From Albophoma yamanashiensis (lineage: Eukaryota; Ascomycota; Sordariomycetes; Hypocreales; Ophiocordycipitaceae): a stretch of DNA of 64,000 nt. A program made the position numbers and the translations under genes. Below the pieces are notes generated by a model. It did no database searches. It was not told the origin of the DNA and was given only the letters and a program-made list of their open reading frames with translations. Where the stretch lies: positions 1 through 64,000 of the forward strand of contig BCKH01000004.1 of NCBI GenBank assembly GCA_001600555.1, given 5' to 3'. Shown one piece after another: positions 1-10,429 of this stretch (position 1 is the stretch's first letter; each line of letters starts with the position of its first letter).

Positions 1-70
1 CCGCCCGCGAAAACGACCGAGTCCCCGCGGCACCGCCCCTCTAGCTCTCCCGCCCCATCCTACCACCGAT
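1..70. repeat. Dispersed repeat A, copy 1 (window edge)
   Basis: The first ~70 bases, starting with CCGCCCGCGAAAACGACC, match positions ~39,989-40,060 almost base for base, including a run CTAGCTCTCCCGCCCCATCC. The copy is cut by the window edge. No coding potential is seen. It is probably the end of a transposon or a relic of one. Confidence 0.7.
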
Positions 71-732
71 ATCCGGCTATACTAGGGTAGATAGGAGATA
101 ACTGTAACGGTTTGGGTTCCCAAGGGATAAACCGGAGGTTTATGTTGGCAGAAAGGTCAGGGCGTCTTGTTACGGTTGGTAATAGATTCGGAGGATTATA
201 ACTAAGTAGGTCAATATAATCGTAGTTTTAAGAAGAAGATATTGATCTGTGTTGCAAGCTAGCTAAGTATCTATGCTAGAGAGTTTGGGGGTGCCTATAT
301 ACTGGCTTAGATTATTGCCAGTCCTTGGGATTATAGTAATCCCATAGATCACACGATCCATAGATCACAACGATCTAGTCATAGATCGCACCGATTTATG
401 TCTCATTGGGCACGATCCCCCATCGCTCCGACTATTATTCCGTGCAGCTCGCATTAGCGCCTGCACAGCCGGCCCATCCCGCGGCCGTCTGCCTGGGGTC
501 GTAATAATAACGTATTCCATTTTCTTCTCCACATGCCGTCTACTTGGTTTGCTAACGCAATGCCAGACTACCTGGACTAACGGTAGGCAAGCGATGATTG
601 CAACTTTCCCACGGATTAGAAGGATCAGTACGTTTTCTGCCACCCAGACCATGTCACGACAAATTCGAACGGTAGCTATACGCCGGAGATAACCAAAGAC
701 CTAGCCCCGGAAATATACGATTGACGAACTTC
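71..732. other. No gene seen; mutated repeat DNA
   Basis: No supported gene. Around 460-515 a stretch containing GCCGGCCCATCCCGCGGCC and CTGGGGTCGTAATAA resembles 30,135-30,175, where GCCGGCCATCCCGTGGCC and CTGGGGTCATAACAA occur. This looks like a second dispersed repeat family. The antisense open frame across it has no recognisable family and is probably chance or repeat-derived. Confidence 0.4.
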
Positions 733-1265
733 AAAGTCCTTTAACCGCTATAACCGGATGAAAGAAGCTCTAGCCAAGCAGGAGCACGAAATCATCTATG
801 GTATGTGTATCTTTGGAATAGCCGACGTGTTTTCCTAGGGAAACGATACCGCCGTGAACTGGCGTATAGGTAGCGACATCTCCACCAACTGGGGTTCCGT
901 CGCTCACATCATAAATCTCAACTTGTTTTATCTGAATTCGGTAAACTTCTGGGGCCACAATGATGCTGATATGCTCGAGGTTAGGAACCACCTCTCCGAC
1001 GTAGAGGAATGCTCCCATTTTGCACTATGGGCTGCAATGAAGTCACCACTGCTCATCGGAACAGATTTGGACAAGCTAAGTAAGTCCAGCATCGACACTC
1101 AAGAATAAGTATCTCCTTGCATTTAACCAGGACGACACCGTTGGTGCCCCTGCTACGCCCTATAAGTGGGACATCAACCCGGACTGGACATACAACATCA
1201 CCAACCCCGCCGAGTTCTGGGCTGGCGACTCAAAGGACGGTGCAGTTGTTGCTTGGATGGCTAAC
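733..1265 (+). pseudogene. Relic of a GH27 alpha-galactosidase
   Basis: The middle part of a family GH27 alpha-galactosidase can be read, including the GHNDADMLEV segment that carries the family's second catalytic acid (the Asp of NDADML), HFALWAAMKSPLLIGTDL, and further on AFNQDDTVGAPATPYKW. The frame is broken twice. A TAG at 836-838 stands where the family has Trp (a TGG-to-TAG change, as RIP on the opposite strand would give), and a shift near 1099 separates the DLDKLS part from the KNKYLLAFNQD part. The N-terminal third and the C-terminal domain are missing. An intact enzyme of this family would release galactose from galactosides, which fits the sugar-acid genes downstream, but this copy cannot be functional. 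Confidence 0.85.
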
Positions 1266-2713
1266 CGGCGCTTGATCGGACAAGAGTCAGATCTAACCCG
1301 CTCCTCGCCCACGAGCAGCTGTATGTCGCTATCTGTTCAGGCAGTGGCAGACGGAGTTCACCAGGGAATTAGACATTACAGGACAGTTGAGGCGGCCGAA
1401 TGCAATCGAAGGGCTCGCGGTGATCTTGGCACTTTTTCAGTGAAGGGCCAAAAGCGGTCATGGCGATTTGCCCAACGCTGAGGGTGCTCCACAATTGTGT
1501 GTGCCAACAGCACGAGGCTCCGCACGCAGGGCAGAGCGGCTGGGGTCCCCGACGTAACGAGAGATACGAACCGTACACCGGGGAGGCACGGAGGCGGGTG
1601 TCCGGATGCAAATGTAAGAGTACTGTACATGACCATCGCCCAGCAGCGCTACGTTTGTTGCTGGGTACGCGGTCGGGCGCCGGCGGTGTGCACGCCACGC
1701 CACGGCCGCACCCGGGACGCGTCACTAGCGCCCAAGCAAGGCAGGGAACGCCAGGGTATGAAGGCGCACGACATGGGGTACGGATCGCTGTAATCCTAAC
1801 CCCTCTGCGAACTCTACCCCCTGTTTCCTCAGCGCGGACACGATTTGTATTGGAACATTCTACGAACTCTACTACAGTCCAAGACGCAATACTAGAGAGG
1901 CTTGGCCGGCATTGGCACCCGTCGCGTAACGTTTGAGCAAGCTAGGCGTGCCTTGTACACTTTGTAGTTAAGCCAGTCAGGCTTTGCTGTTTCTCCACAC
2001 TAGTCGAGCTGAGTCTGCCTTAAGCTAAAAACCGTGGAAAAAGAGCCGCGGATAAAGAGCCGATAGCCGCTCCGAAGGGTTGCCCCGTTGGCATATCCGC
2101 CCCGACAGTGTTCGGAAGTGGAAACTTTTCCGGTCGGGTTACGCCATTCTCGGCACTTCGTTTAGCGTAAGTGGCCTCAGCAAAATACGCATGGGTTCTC
2201 TTGGTTACCGATAACCAGCAAATGACACTGAAGAATCTCGCGCAAGTGCCCCGGGCCACCAAACATCACTGTTGAGTCATGCCAGATTTTCATTCGTTAC
2301 CTTTGCACAGTATTCGAACTTTAGTCTAATCTTGCAGGCAATGGCCCCATCTTCCCCGGTCTGGGGCCCCGTTAAGATTGCGGAGCCTTAGTGGTAAGGT
2401 TCAGCCACCGTCAGAAACCTGGAGCCTCGGCTTTACCTTTTTGGTCAAGTCCACCGCGTTTCCTCCTACCTAGCGGTTCCGAGTCTGGTTCCTTGCCGGT
2501 CGCCGCCCAGATTTCCGATTTGTCTGCTCCGATACCCCAGTCTGGGGAAAGTGGCAGTCAGTATCTTGACCCGGACTTTGACACAGTAATTACCGTATAA
2601 ATCATTCAGGAACCCCTTCACCTCTTTGACGCTCGATTCTTTATACTGGCGCTCTTAGTTAACCGAGCCACCGTTCCATCTCACTGCCACTACCTCGAAC
2701 CCTGCAACAAGAA
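1266..2713. other. Long intergenic stretch, promoter side of the MFS gene
   Basis: No supported gene. Overlapping frames between 1369 and 1936 exist on both strands with no family resemblance and are taken as chance in GC-rich DNA. A dispersed repeat lies at 1834-1904. The last ~300 bases, from about 2390, are the likely promoter and 5' leader of the permease that starts at 2714. Confidence 0.5.
1834..1904. repeat. Dispersed repeat B, copy 1
   Basis: This block contains GCGCGGACACG, then CATTCTACGAACTCTAC, then CGCAATACTAGAGAGG. The same words occur in the same order at 22,738-22,808. The two copies differ by small indels (the second carries an inserted GGAGTAC) and point changes. It is presumably a fragment of an old mobile element. 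Confidence 0.65.
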
Positions 2714-4599
2714 ATGGTTGCTTCTCACGACAAGAACGACTTGGACCTCGACGCCCGGGCGGCAGAAGCCGCCCGGGCCGGCGGAGAGCAGTGTTTGAAG
2801 GATCAGACCCTGGAGGTCATCGCCGTACCAGAGGAGCTCCGCAACATGACTGAGGGCGAGATCTCTGCTCTGAAACAGAAGATGGTGCGCAAGATGGACA
2901 TGGTTATTATGTGAGTTGCCTGTTGTTTGCCAAGAGGCTGGTGCATGAGAATCAGCAGCTAATCAGAGCGTCAAGGCCCATCATTGGCTGTCTCTACATT
3001 CTCAACTACATCGACAGGCAGGCTCTGGCCGCCACGAGGGTTTACGGAATTATGGACGACCTCGATATAACCGAGGCCCAGTTCGCTACGGCCATATCCA
3101 TCTTATTCGGTAAGTCACCCGAGGAAAGGTCTGTTCCGTTGTTGAACACATCGCTAATGCAGACCGCTCTTAGTTGGCTACCTTCCCTTCCAGATCCCCT
3201 CCAACATGGTCATGACCATCGTCCCTCGCCCTGGCCTCTGTGAGTAGCACCGACCGCTCAAAGAGTGAAGACCCAATTATTAATTATCGGCAGATCTCTG
3301 CACCGCCGCCCTTCTCTGGGGTGTTGTTAGCACCTGCACCGCCGCCGTCGAGTCCTATGAAACACTCCTCGTCGTCCGTGTCTTCTTGGGTGTCACTGAG
3401 GCCGTCTTCTTCCCCGGTGTGATCTACTACCTAAGCGCGTGGTATAATAAGAACGAGCTCGGAAAACGCCTGGCCCTCCTGTTTGTCTTCCAGATGGTTG
3501 GCAACGCGTTCGGCGGTTTTGTTGCCGCTGCTTGCCTGACCCTAGACGGACGTCACGGTATTGCCGGGTGGAGATGGCTCTTCATTGTGTAGGTTGCTTC
3601 CTGGCCGAACGCGCCTACACTGTTCAAATTGCTGATATTAGGGCCTAGCGAGGGTTCTGCCACCATCGGTTGCGCTCTGGTCTGCGCCCTTATCATGCCT
3701 GAGTACCCCCACAAAGCCCGCCTCCTCAAGCCCATCGAGCGTAGCTACGCCGTCTGGCGCCTGGAGATCGAGGCGGGGGCCGGTGAGGCCAACGAGGAGC
3801 AGTCCACCCTGAAAAGCTTCCAACAGGCCTTCCTCGACCCGAAAGTTTGGACTCTTGTTTTGTGTATGAGCATGTCTCAGGCCATGGGAACCACCCAGAA
3901 CTTCTTCCCCTCTATCGTCAACACCCTCGGCTTCAATAAAACGGTTACTATGCTTTTGACTGCGCCACCTGCTCTCCTCGCAGCTCTTGTTGCTTACATC
4001 GTGTCCTTCTATAGCGACGTGAGTATTTCCGTTGCTCCTCTATTCGTCTACTCATTTGCTAACCATCTGCTGTTTTAGCGCAAGAACGTCATCTTCCCGA
4101 TTTTCTGCGCCACATTTGCCGTCGCCGCTGTTGCCTACATCATCCCGCTGTCTACAATGAGCACTGCGGGCCGCTATGTCGCCATGATGTTGATGCCCTC
4201 TGTTGTCGCTGTTCCCCAGATCATGATCTACAAGACCATGAACCTTCACATGGCACGCCCCTACCCCAAGCGTGCCGCCGGCGTAGCCATGATCAACTCC
4301 ATCGGTGGCATCTCCAACATATGGGGGTCCTACCTGTATTACGACTCGCCCCGCTATGTCGCCGCGTTTGCTGGAGGTGAGTTCCCCGGTAAGCCATAAG
4401 TCTGTTCGGCTACTGACCGCGGATATCCACAGCTCTCGGGTTCACCAGTGTCTTCTTCCTCACGATCGTCCTCTACAGGTTCCACGTCCGCCGCCTCAAC
4501 AAGATGCTTGATGGCACATCCGAGGAGCAGACCAAGGTCATGAAGGGCGGTGTCACCCAGCAGCAGGTCGATCTTGGATGGCGCTATATTGGTTATTAA
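2714..4599 (+). CDS. MFS permease, anion:cation symporter (Dal5/allantoate permease) type
   Basis: Seven exons can be joined in frame (2714-2910, 2976-3109, 3174-3239, 3294-3588, 3649-4018, 4079-4376, 4433-4599), giving 508 residues, the usual length for this family. The first membrane segment carries LYILNYIDRQALAAT, the signature of the anion:cation symporter branch. LFVGYLPFQIPSN and the motif around LRVFLG/TEAVFFPG (spliced) follow, and there are about twelve hydrophobic segments with a charged middle loop. A soluble acidic N-terminus of ~65 residues precedes them. The branch includes fungal allantoate, nicotinate and pantothenate carriers and bacterial galactonate and hexuronate carriers. 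Its neighbours suggest it imports a sugar acid, which is an inference. The start is the first ATG and gives the expected N-terminal tail. Confidence 0.9.
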
Positions 4600-4849
4600 G
4601 AGAATACTCTACAGTGCACTCATGAACCGCCATTCAAAGTATGATTTCGGTGTAGTTATAGACAGACGTTAGAAGTCTTCGCCGGTTTAGCAGCCAAGAT
4701 AGCTAGTGGCTAGCTAGAGAAAATAGAATACACATAAGCAAACTTTCAGCAGTGAGCCGCGAGACACAGGAACTGAGCACCAAGTTCCTAGCGAGCCTCG
4801 CGTTAAGATCTCTCTGCCCTCAAAACGTTGGAATACCCATCACCAGGGC
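4600..4849. other. Short intergenic stretch after the permease
   Basis: 3' flank of the permease. No gene is seen. From about 4750 on, weak traces of the following reductase relic may begin. Confidence 0.4.
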
Positions 4850-5393
4850 TTTCATGTCGAGGCTTAACACCACCTTGGACAACCGGCGAGATCGACTAGT
4901 AATTGGTTCACTGGCCTTTCCCGTTCTCCAAGACAGCTGCACAGAAAATTCGCTCCACTATTGACGCAAATGTTAGGGGAGTCGAGTTCGCTGCCGACCC
5001 CATTCAGGAGATGTGGCGAGTCTTGTTTACAAAGAGCAGAGTCGAATGGTACTGTATTAGCATCTTCACGGAGGAGAAACCCTGGATTTTGAAGATGAAG
5101 TTCAGTGGCAGAGCAATGTCACATTCAGCGATCCGCCCATAAATACGCTACTATTAGCCGCACCTATTGAAAGTGAGCTTTTGCTGGCGCATTTGGCTAT
5201 TTGATAAACTATGCTCAAATATTGACACTGACTTGAGATGCACAGGGCTAACGTGAAACCTGTGGTGAGCCAGATGGAAGCACACCCGTACCTGTATCGG
5301 AAATAGCTTATTAGCTATATTGAGCGGTCGAAGCAGCAAAACATGCAATTGCATTCTACAATAGCCCAAGCAATTAATGCGCAGCCTCTGTAA
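4850..5393 (+). pseudogene. Relic of an aldo-keto reductase
   Basis: Pieces of an aldo-keto reductase follow one another in order: LNTTLDN, then LVHWPFPFS (the family has DLYLVHWP here), then DPIQEMWRVL, CISIFTEEK (family GISNFTEEK), KPVVSQMEAHPYLYR (family VNQxExHPYL) and a final piece ending in AINAQPL. They lie in different frames, and the residues before LVHWP are two adjacent stops (TAG TAA at ~4892-4897). The N-terminal part with the catalytic Asp/Tyr is not recognisable. In the known fungal D-galacturonate route an aldo-keto reductase reduces glyceraldehyde, so this may be a lost member of the local pathway. It is not functional. Confidence 0.8.
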
Positions 5394-5773
5394 GGCAAAA
5401 CACTATAGGGAAGTATTTCCTACTGCAAAGGAGCTCGAAAGGCGCCTTGCCAGGACTCTGATTCTGTAGGCAGCGGACTGTGGCTCGGTCGTGCTCCACA
5501 GGTCTTTCAAGCGCGACGTGTAAAGAACGTTGGAGCGGGGATGCACCCGGGTTACTGAACCTCCTTCGCGGACGGATATATTTCCGACTCTCCACTCCCA
5601 CCTCGCTCTACGTCCTGATTCCGACGGGATGTCGGATGGTCCACCTTTCTCGGCTGTAGCCGCCTGTTATAAATGTAGCGACGAATGGTTTGTTTCAGCT
5701 CCCTTCTGTCTTGAGTTCACGATGACACTATTCTATTCGTGCAAAACGTATTGATCCGGAACTTCTTAGAACT
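5394..5773. promoter_or_regulatory. Upstream region of the dehydratase gene
   Basis: No gene is supported. This is the only DNA between the reductase relic and the dehydratase start, so it should hold the dehydratase promoter. I see no recognisable binding sites that I would defend. Confidence 0.35.
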
Positions 5774-7074
5774 ATGTGCAAGATTGCGCTCATCGAATAT
5801 TTCCGCGTTCCCCCGCGGTGGCTGTTCGTAAAAATTACGGACGAAGCTGGACACGTGGGTTGGGGTGAAGCCTCGCTCGAAGGGCATACCCAAGCTGTAG
5901 AGGGATGCCTTGACGCTTGGATCTCCCAATACAGGGGCATGGAAGCCGAGTAGGTTCGTGTTTCAGTATGGTCTGGCAGTCTCATCTGACCCACAATAGC
6001 GAGATTGAACAAATATGGCAGAAGTCTTGGCGCATGGGATTTTATCGAGGTGGGCCTGTCTTCATGAGTGCCCTTGCCGGCATCGACATTGCGCTTTGGG
6101 ATCTCAAAGGTGAGTCCGGGCTTTCATTTTCCCGCGGGGCACACAATCTTACACTACGCAGCCAGAAAACTCGGGCTTCCCATCTACCAGCTGTTGGGCG
6201 GCAAGGTACGGGACAAGCTCAAGGTGTACGCTTGGATTGGGGGTGACCGGCCAGTAGACGTCGAGGCACAAGCGTTAGTCGTGTATAGATCCTTTTGCTG
6301 ACGAACGCAACTGACTTGGGTTTTAGGCTTTGTCGCAAGACACAGGGATTCACTGCCGTCAAGATGAACGGCACTGAAGATGTTGGCTGGCTTGACTCGC
6401 CATCCGCTCTCGATGCCTGTGTCGAGAGAGTCAGGGCTGTCAAAGCTCTGGGACTCGACGTCGCTGTTGATTTCCATGGGCGTGTGCACCGACCGATGGC
6501 TAAACAGCTCGCAAACCTGTTGGCACCTCATCGCCCGATGTTTATCGAGGAGCCCCTCCTCTCCGAACACGTTGAAGCGATTAAGGCGTATTCGCAGACA
6601 GTCACCTGTCCAATAGCCCTCGGAGAGCGCCTCCACAGCCGGTGGGACGTTAAACCTTTTCTCGAAGCGGCGTGTGTTGACATCTTGCAACCGGACATCT
6701 CGCACGTTGGCGGCATTTCGGAGCTGCGACGTATTGCAGCTATGGCAGAGACGTATGATGTGGCTATTGCGCCTCATTGTCCTCTTGGCCCGATTGCGCT
6801 TGCAGCCAATATTCAAGTTGCCGCAACTACACCCAACTTTGCGATACAAGAGATGAGTCTCGGTATCCACTACAACACCAGTGGTCACGACCTACTGTCG
6901 TATATCAAGAACCCCGAAATATGGGAAGTAGAAAATGGCTATATTAGCCTCATGGAGGGTCCTGGATTGGGTATCGAAGTTGATGAGGAGAAGATCCGCG
7001 AACTGAGTAAGAATGCCGAGCCTTGGGTTTCTCCTGGCTTCGTTGGTCCTGGTGGAGAATGGAGGGAGTGGTGA
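5774..7074 (+). CDS. D-galactonate dehydratase-like enzyme (enolase superfamily)
   Basis: Four exons (5774-5949, 6000-6109, 6162-6273, 6327-7074) give 381 residues, close to the length of bacterial DgoD. The N-terminal capping domain starts with a PPRWLFVKI segment, and GFYRGGPVFMSALAGIDIALWD leads into the barrel. Metal ligands are D181, E207 (FIEEP) and E233 (GER). Catalytic histidines are H183 (in DFHGR) and H283 (in APHCPLGPIA). This set is typical of galactonate dehydratase in the mandelate racemase subgroup. Known members remove water from a sugar acid to give the 2-keto-3-deoxy acid, in the cytosol. It sits between a permease and an aldolase that fits its product. D-galactonate is the best guess for substrate; a related aldonate is possible. 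Confidence 0.92.
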
Positions 7075-8209
7075 AGTCCAGATCAGATGACTTTATAACG
7101 TTTTTTCCGCCGACAAAAGACTTCTTCTTGAGTAGACCGATAGACTCGCTCACGCTGACAGTAAACTTTAGGTTTTACAGTACGACTAGGAAGCGTGTGG
7201 TCGATGTTCTCAAAACTATCTTTTTGATAGAAAACTCACCGGTTATGTAGGTAGTCAACCCTCGCCTGAAAATATACTCGAGACCTTGTGGTTTGCAATC
7301 CTGCGGTTGTTGCAGGCCAGTCAACAAACCTATTCTTAACTAGTCCCGTTTAACGAGAAGTATTTGTTTATGAAGGTGTTCACAATCGAAGAGACCAGCG
7401 CGTGGAAGAGGGCCAAATACACTCCCACCATAACCTCAGCCGAGATGGGCCATGTTAACAGAGATGCCGAGAGCGTCCATATTGCCACGGTCAACGATAC
7501 TTCAGCTTAGCGTTTTTGTCGTACCATCCGCTGGTGAAGCAGAAGAAGAGGCAATGAACCATGTCCTGGCAGGGTTTCTTCCATCGGGGGTAATTGTATA
7601 GATTCTTTTTTAAATAGTCACCGTGTTATCAATGAGCGAGGTTATTGGAGTAGGCCTGATCCCTTTGAATCAGCGTTGCTACCCAGTCTAAGAAGCGTCG
7701 ATAGCGTTCGCCAAAATCTAACTCCCTACCTATATAAGCCGCCATCTATCCATGCGCGGGCACTTGAACGACGTTCGGGGTTTTCTTTTCGCACAGGCAC
7801 TATTACCTTTGCTTTGTACTGGCGCCGTCTCCAGGTATTTTAGAGACACTAGCAATCAACTCCCAGGGTCCTTGCCTCCCCGACTGTCGCGGGGCCCGGC
7901 GCTCCCAGCTTTCATCCACAACGACAATGCTATCAGGAACCCTGTTGCCCACTAAGCCTCTGACGTGCCTTAAAAAGAGTTGCGGCCTCCAGGGACGAGC
8001 GCCGTGGCAGCCAACTCCTCGAGTAGTTGCCTTTCGCTGGCCACTCCGGATCACGCTAGTAGGGTTCTGGAGGAACGGAGTTATCGGAAAAGCCGCGGAC
8101 TATCGGAAAAGTGACGGAAAAGTGACCGCCGGAGACTAGCGATATCCAGTGCCAAGGCACCAACCTCGCCATCTTTGCTTTTCCGGATCGCGGTACTTTC
8201 TGCACAGAA
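7075..8209. other. Intergenic stretch with no convincing gene
   Basis: No family is recognised. A 46-codon frame starts at ~7371 (MKVFTIEETSAWK) and ends in a stop near 7508. Another short frame from 7752 starts with a hydrophobic leader, downstream of a TATATAA at ~7731. Neither has further support. The stretch separates the intact dehydratase from the inverted relic and may contain its decayed 3' half. Confidence 0.4.
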
Positions 8210-8805
8210 GTGTCTTGGATCTGGCCGGTCTCTGGCCGCAGTGAACGAAAGTGAGTTGCATTACTATGTACCGAAGGCCATGATCTCTTTGCAACCGGAT
8301 ATGAAGGTTCCATTACTACGTACAGATTTCTCACCATTTCACCTGAACATCTGCAGGTCGATAGTAGCTGAGCCACCCATACACCTTGAGATCATCTCTG
8401 ATCTTGCCACCCAGAAGCTTAAAAATAGGCATAGCATGTTTTCAAGTTGGGTGCTTGTACGCTTCATGGCTGTTCCTGGTTCATTTATCTCACACTTCAT
8501 CTCCCAAAGTGACATCTCGATACCAGCCAATGTACCTATTGACACTGGCTGGTCCCTGTAGGAGCCAATCCACCAGGACTTTTGATAGACTTGCTTGGTA
8601 CCGGTATGGATTAACGGTTACACGATACGGACACTTCCAAAGAAATCGTACGCACTCAGCCTCCATTCCCGTATACTGAACAATTCAGGCACCTGGACAT
8701 CATCCGGCGCCCCGTCTACGGCCTCCAATGAGGCCTCGACTCATCCCTGGGGCGGGGTAATGTGGATGGATTCGACGATGGCGATTTTTGTCGTCGAAAT
8801 TAGCT
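8210..8805 (-). pseudogene. Second, inverted and decayed galactonate-dehydratase-like gene
   Basis: On the minus strand the order of the intact enzyme at 5774-7074 is repeated: a start like KIAIVESIHITPP (~8790-8750), then YQKSWWIGSYRDQPVSIGTL (family KSWRMGFYRGGPVFMSAL), AGIEMSLWEMK, then after an intron-like gap KLLGGKIRDDLKVYGWL and YYRPADVQ, and last a piece like GLRYIVMQ (family GFTAVKMN). The part holding the metal ligands and catalytic histidines is absent, and the frame is broken between the blocks. It is a diverged paralogue, not a recent copy, because identity to the intact gene is only moderate. Confidence 0.8.
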
Positions 8806-9344
8806 ACATACAGAAGACCAGTGGTATCTGTCAATGAGGGACTGTATCGGGAATCTCTACTCCGTACTCCACGGCAGCAAACCTTAATAAGCATCGAGAG
8901 ACGGAAGATATCCGCGTGACTCCGGTGCCTCCAGCCGGGCCACGGATTGGACTTGCCAAGGGCTTAGTATCCTCAATGCCGTGTTAATACAGGGCCAAGC
9001 TCCGTCCACGGTCAACATGCTCGGAATGGCAAAGTTTGCAGGTAAAGGGTGCAGGAGGGGTCTTGCGACGATGGGTTTTCGGGAGAGTTATACTCTAGTC
9101 GGTATCTTTGATGGTTCCGACGATAGCAATGTGCCACTCCTTGTCTCTGGTCAACATAAAAACGGGCTTAGTGTACGTTTTCGAGCTAGCCAGTTCCGTA
9201 GTAACGGCACCATGCTGAGGTATATATGCAGCTGTGCGACGCATGGTATCTCAGTTCCACAGTCTTCTTTAACTCTTTCAGCTTCTCGCAGGCCAACAAT
9301 ATTCCAGCCCTCATTCCCATCAATTAGAACTGCCTTCCACTAAC
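8806..9344. promoter_or_regulatory. Upstream region of the aldolase gene
   Basis: No gene is recognised. A TATATAT lies near 9221, about 120 bp before the aldolase ATG, and is a plausible core promoter element. Near 8858 the word TACTCCGTAC, the reverse complement of a motif repeated elsewhere in the window, is present. Confidence 0.4.
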
Positions 9345-10429
9345 ATGGTACCTGCTACTACAACGCCTCCAGACGGTATCTTCGTCCCCGTACCGACCTT
9401 CTTCAAGGAGAAGGCCCAGCATCCTTCCCTGCAGCCCGCTATTGATATACAAACGCAGGTAGCCCACAGCGTTCACCTTGCCAAGTCCGGCGTCGCCGGG
9501 CTCGTCCTCCTGGGCTCGACCGGCGAGGCAATCCACATGTCCAGTATGGAGCGTGTCGAGCTCATCTCCGGCGTGCGAAAGGGCCTAGATGAGGCTGGTT
9601 TCACAGCGTATCCCATCTTGTCGGGTGTACTGGTGAACAGCGTCGATGAGGCCCTGGAGTGGCTACGCGATGCCTATAAGGCCGGTGCACAATGGGGGCT
9701 GGTGCTTGCTCCAGGCTACTTTGGCGCGGCGGTGAGCCAGGAGAATCTCATTGAGTGGTATACCTTAGTCGCCAATCGAAGTCCCTTGCCTATACTGATG
9801 TAAGTTACGCGCTTAACAGATATGATTTATATTACTTGATTAACGTCGAGTCCAGCTATAACTACCCGGGAGTGACCAACAACTTGCTCGTGAGTGTTGA
9901 TACATATGTACAGCTGGCAAAGCATCCCAATATTGTGGGCTGCAAGATGTGAGATTCTCTTGAGCACTCCCATGGAATAACAGCTCACCTCTCTAGGTCT
10001 CATGGGAATGTCAGCCAGCACATCCAAGTATCTCTCAACCCCATGATTGACCAGTCCAAGTTTCGCGTTTACTCTGGCTTCGGCCAGCAACTTGGGCCGA
10101 TCGTCGTTTTTAACGCTGGTGGCGTGATCGACGGGCTCGCAGCCATATTTCCCAGGACCGTGTGTCGCCTATTCTCACTCGCTGCTAGAAAGTCGCTGGA
10201 CGAGCCTACTCTGGGGGAAGTGCGCCGATTGCAGTGGAAGGTGTCGGTAGCGGAGGAGTTCATCGTCCAGAATGGGATCCTCGGCATTAGGGAAGGCATC
10301 TACAAGGTGGGCGGCTTTGGGAATTTGTCGGGCGGCAGACTTCCTCTCATGGGCGCTATGGCGAAAGGTGCGTACGAGGAATGGGAGGAGATTTTCGCGC
10401 AGATGCTGGACGAGGAAAACAGGGCGTAG
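9345..10429 (+). CDS. DHDPS-family aldolase, probable 2-keto-3-deoxy sugar acid aldolase
   Basis: Three exons (9345-9799, 9856-9948, 9997-10429) encode 326 residues, a typical length. The DHDPS-type barrel shows LVLLGSTGEAIHMS (family GTTGE loop), YNYPGVTNN with the conserved Tyr, and VGCKMSHGN, whose K182 should be the Schiff-base lysine. The family includes dihydrodipicolinate synthase, N-acetylneuraminate lyase and the fungal keto-deoxy-galactonate aldolase. Next to a sugar-acid dehydratase, cleavage of a 2-keto-3-deoxy acid to pyruvate and glyceraldehyde is the likely role. The sequence alone cannot settle its stereochemistry. The enzyme should be cytosolic, as no signal peptide is seen. 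Confidence 0.9.

Noticed and set aside
1369..1936. Overlapping frames on both strands, up to 158 codons
   Set aside because: Several frames are open at once with no family, signal peptide or splice pattern, so they are compositional artefacts.
6184..6888. Minus-strand open frame of 234 codons
   Set aside because: Antisense to the dehydratase and crosses its splice site. No family resemblance.
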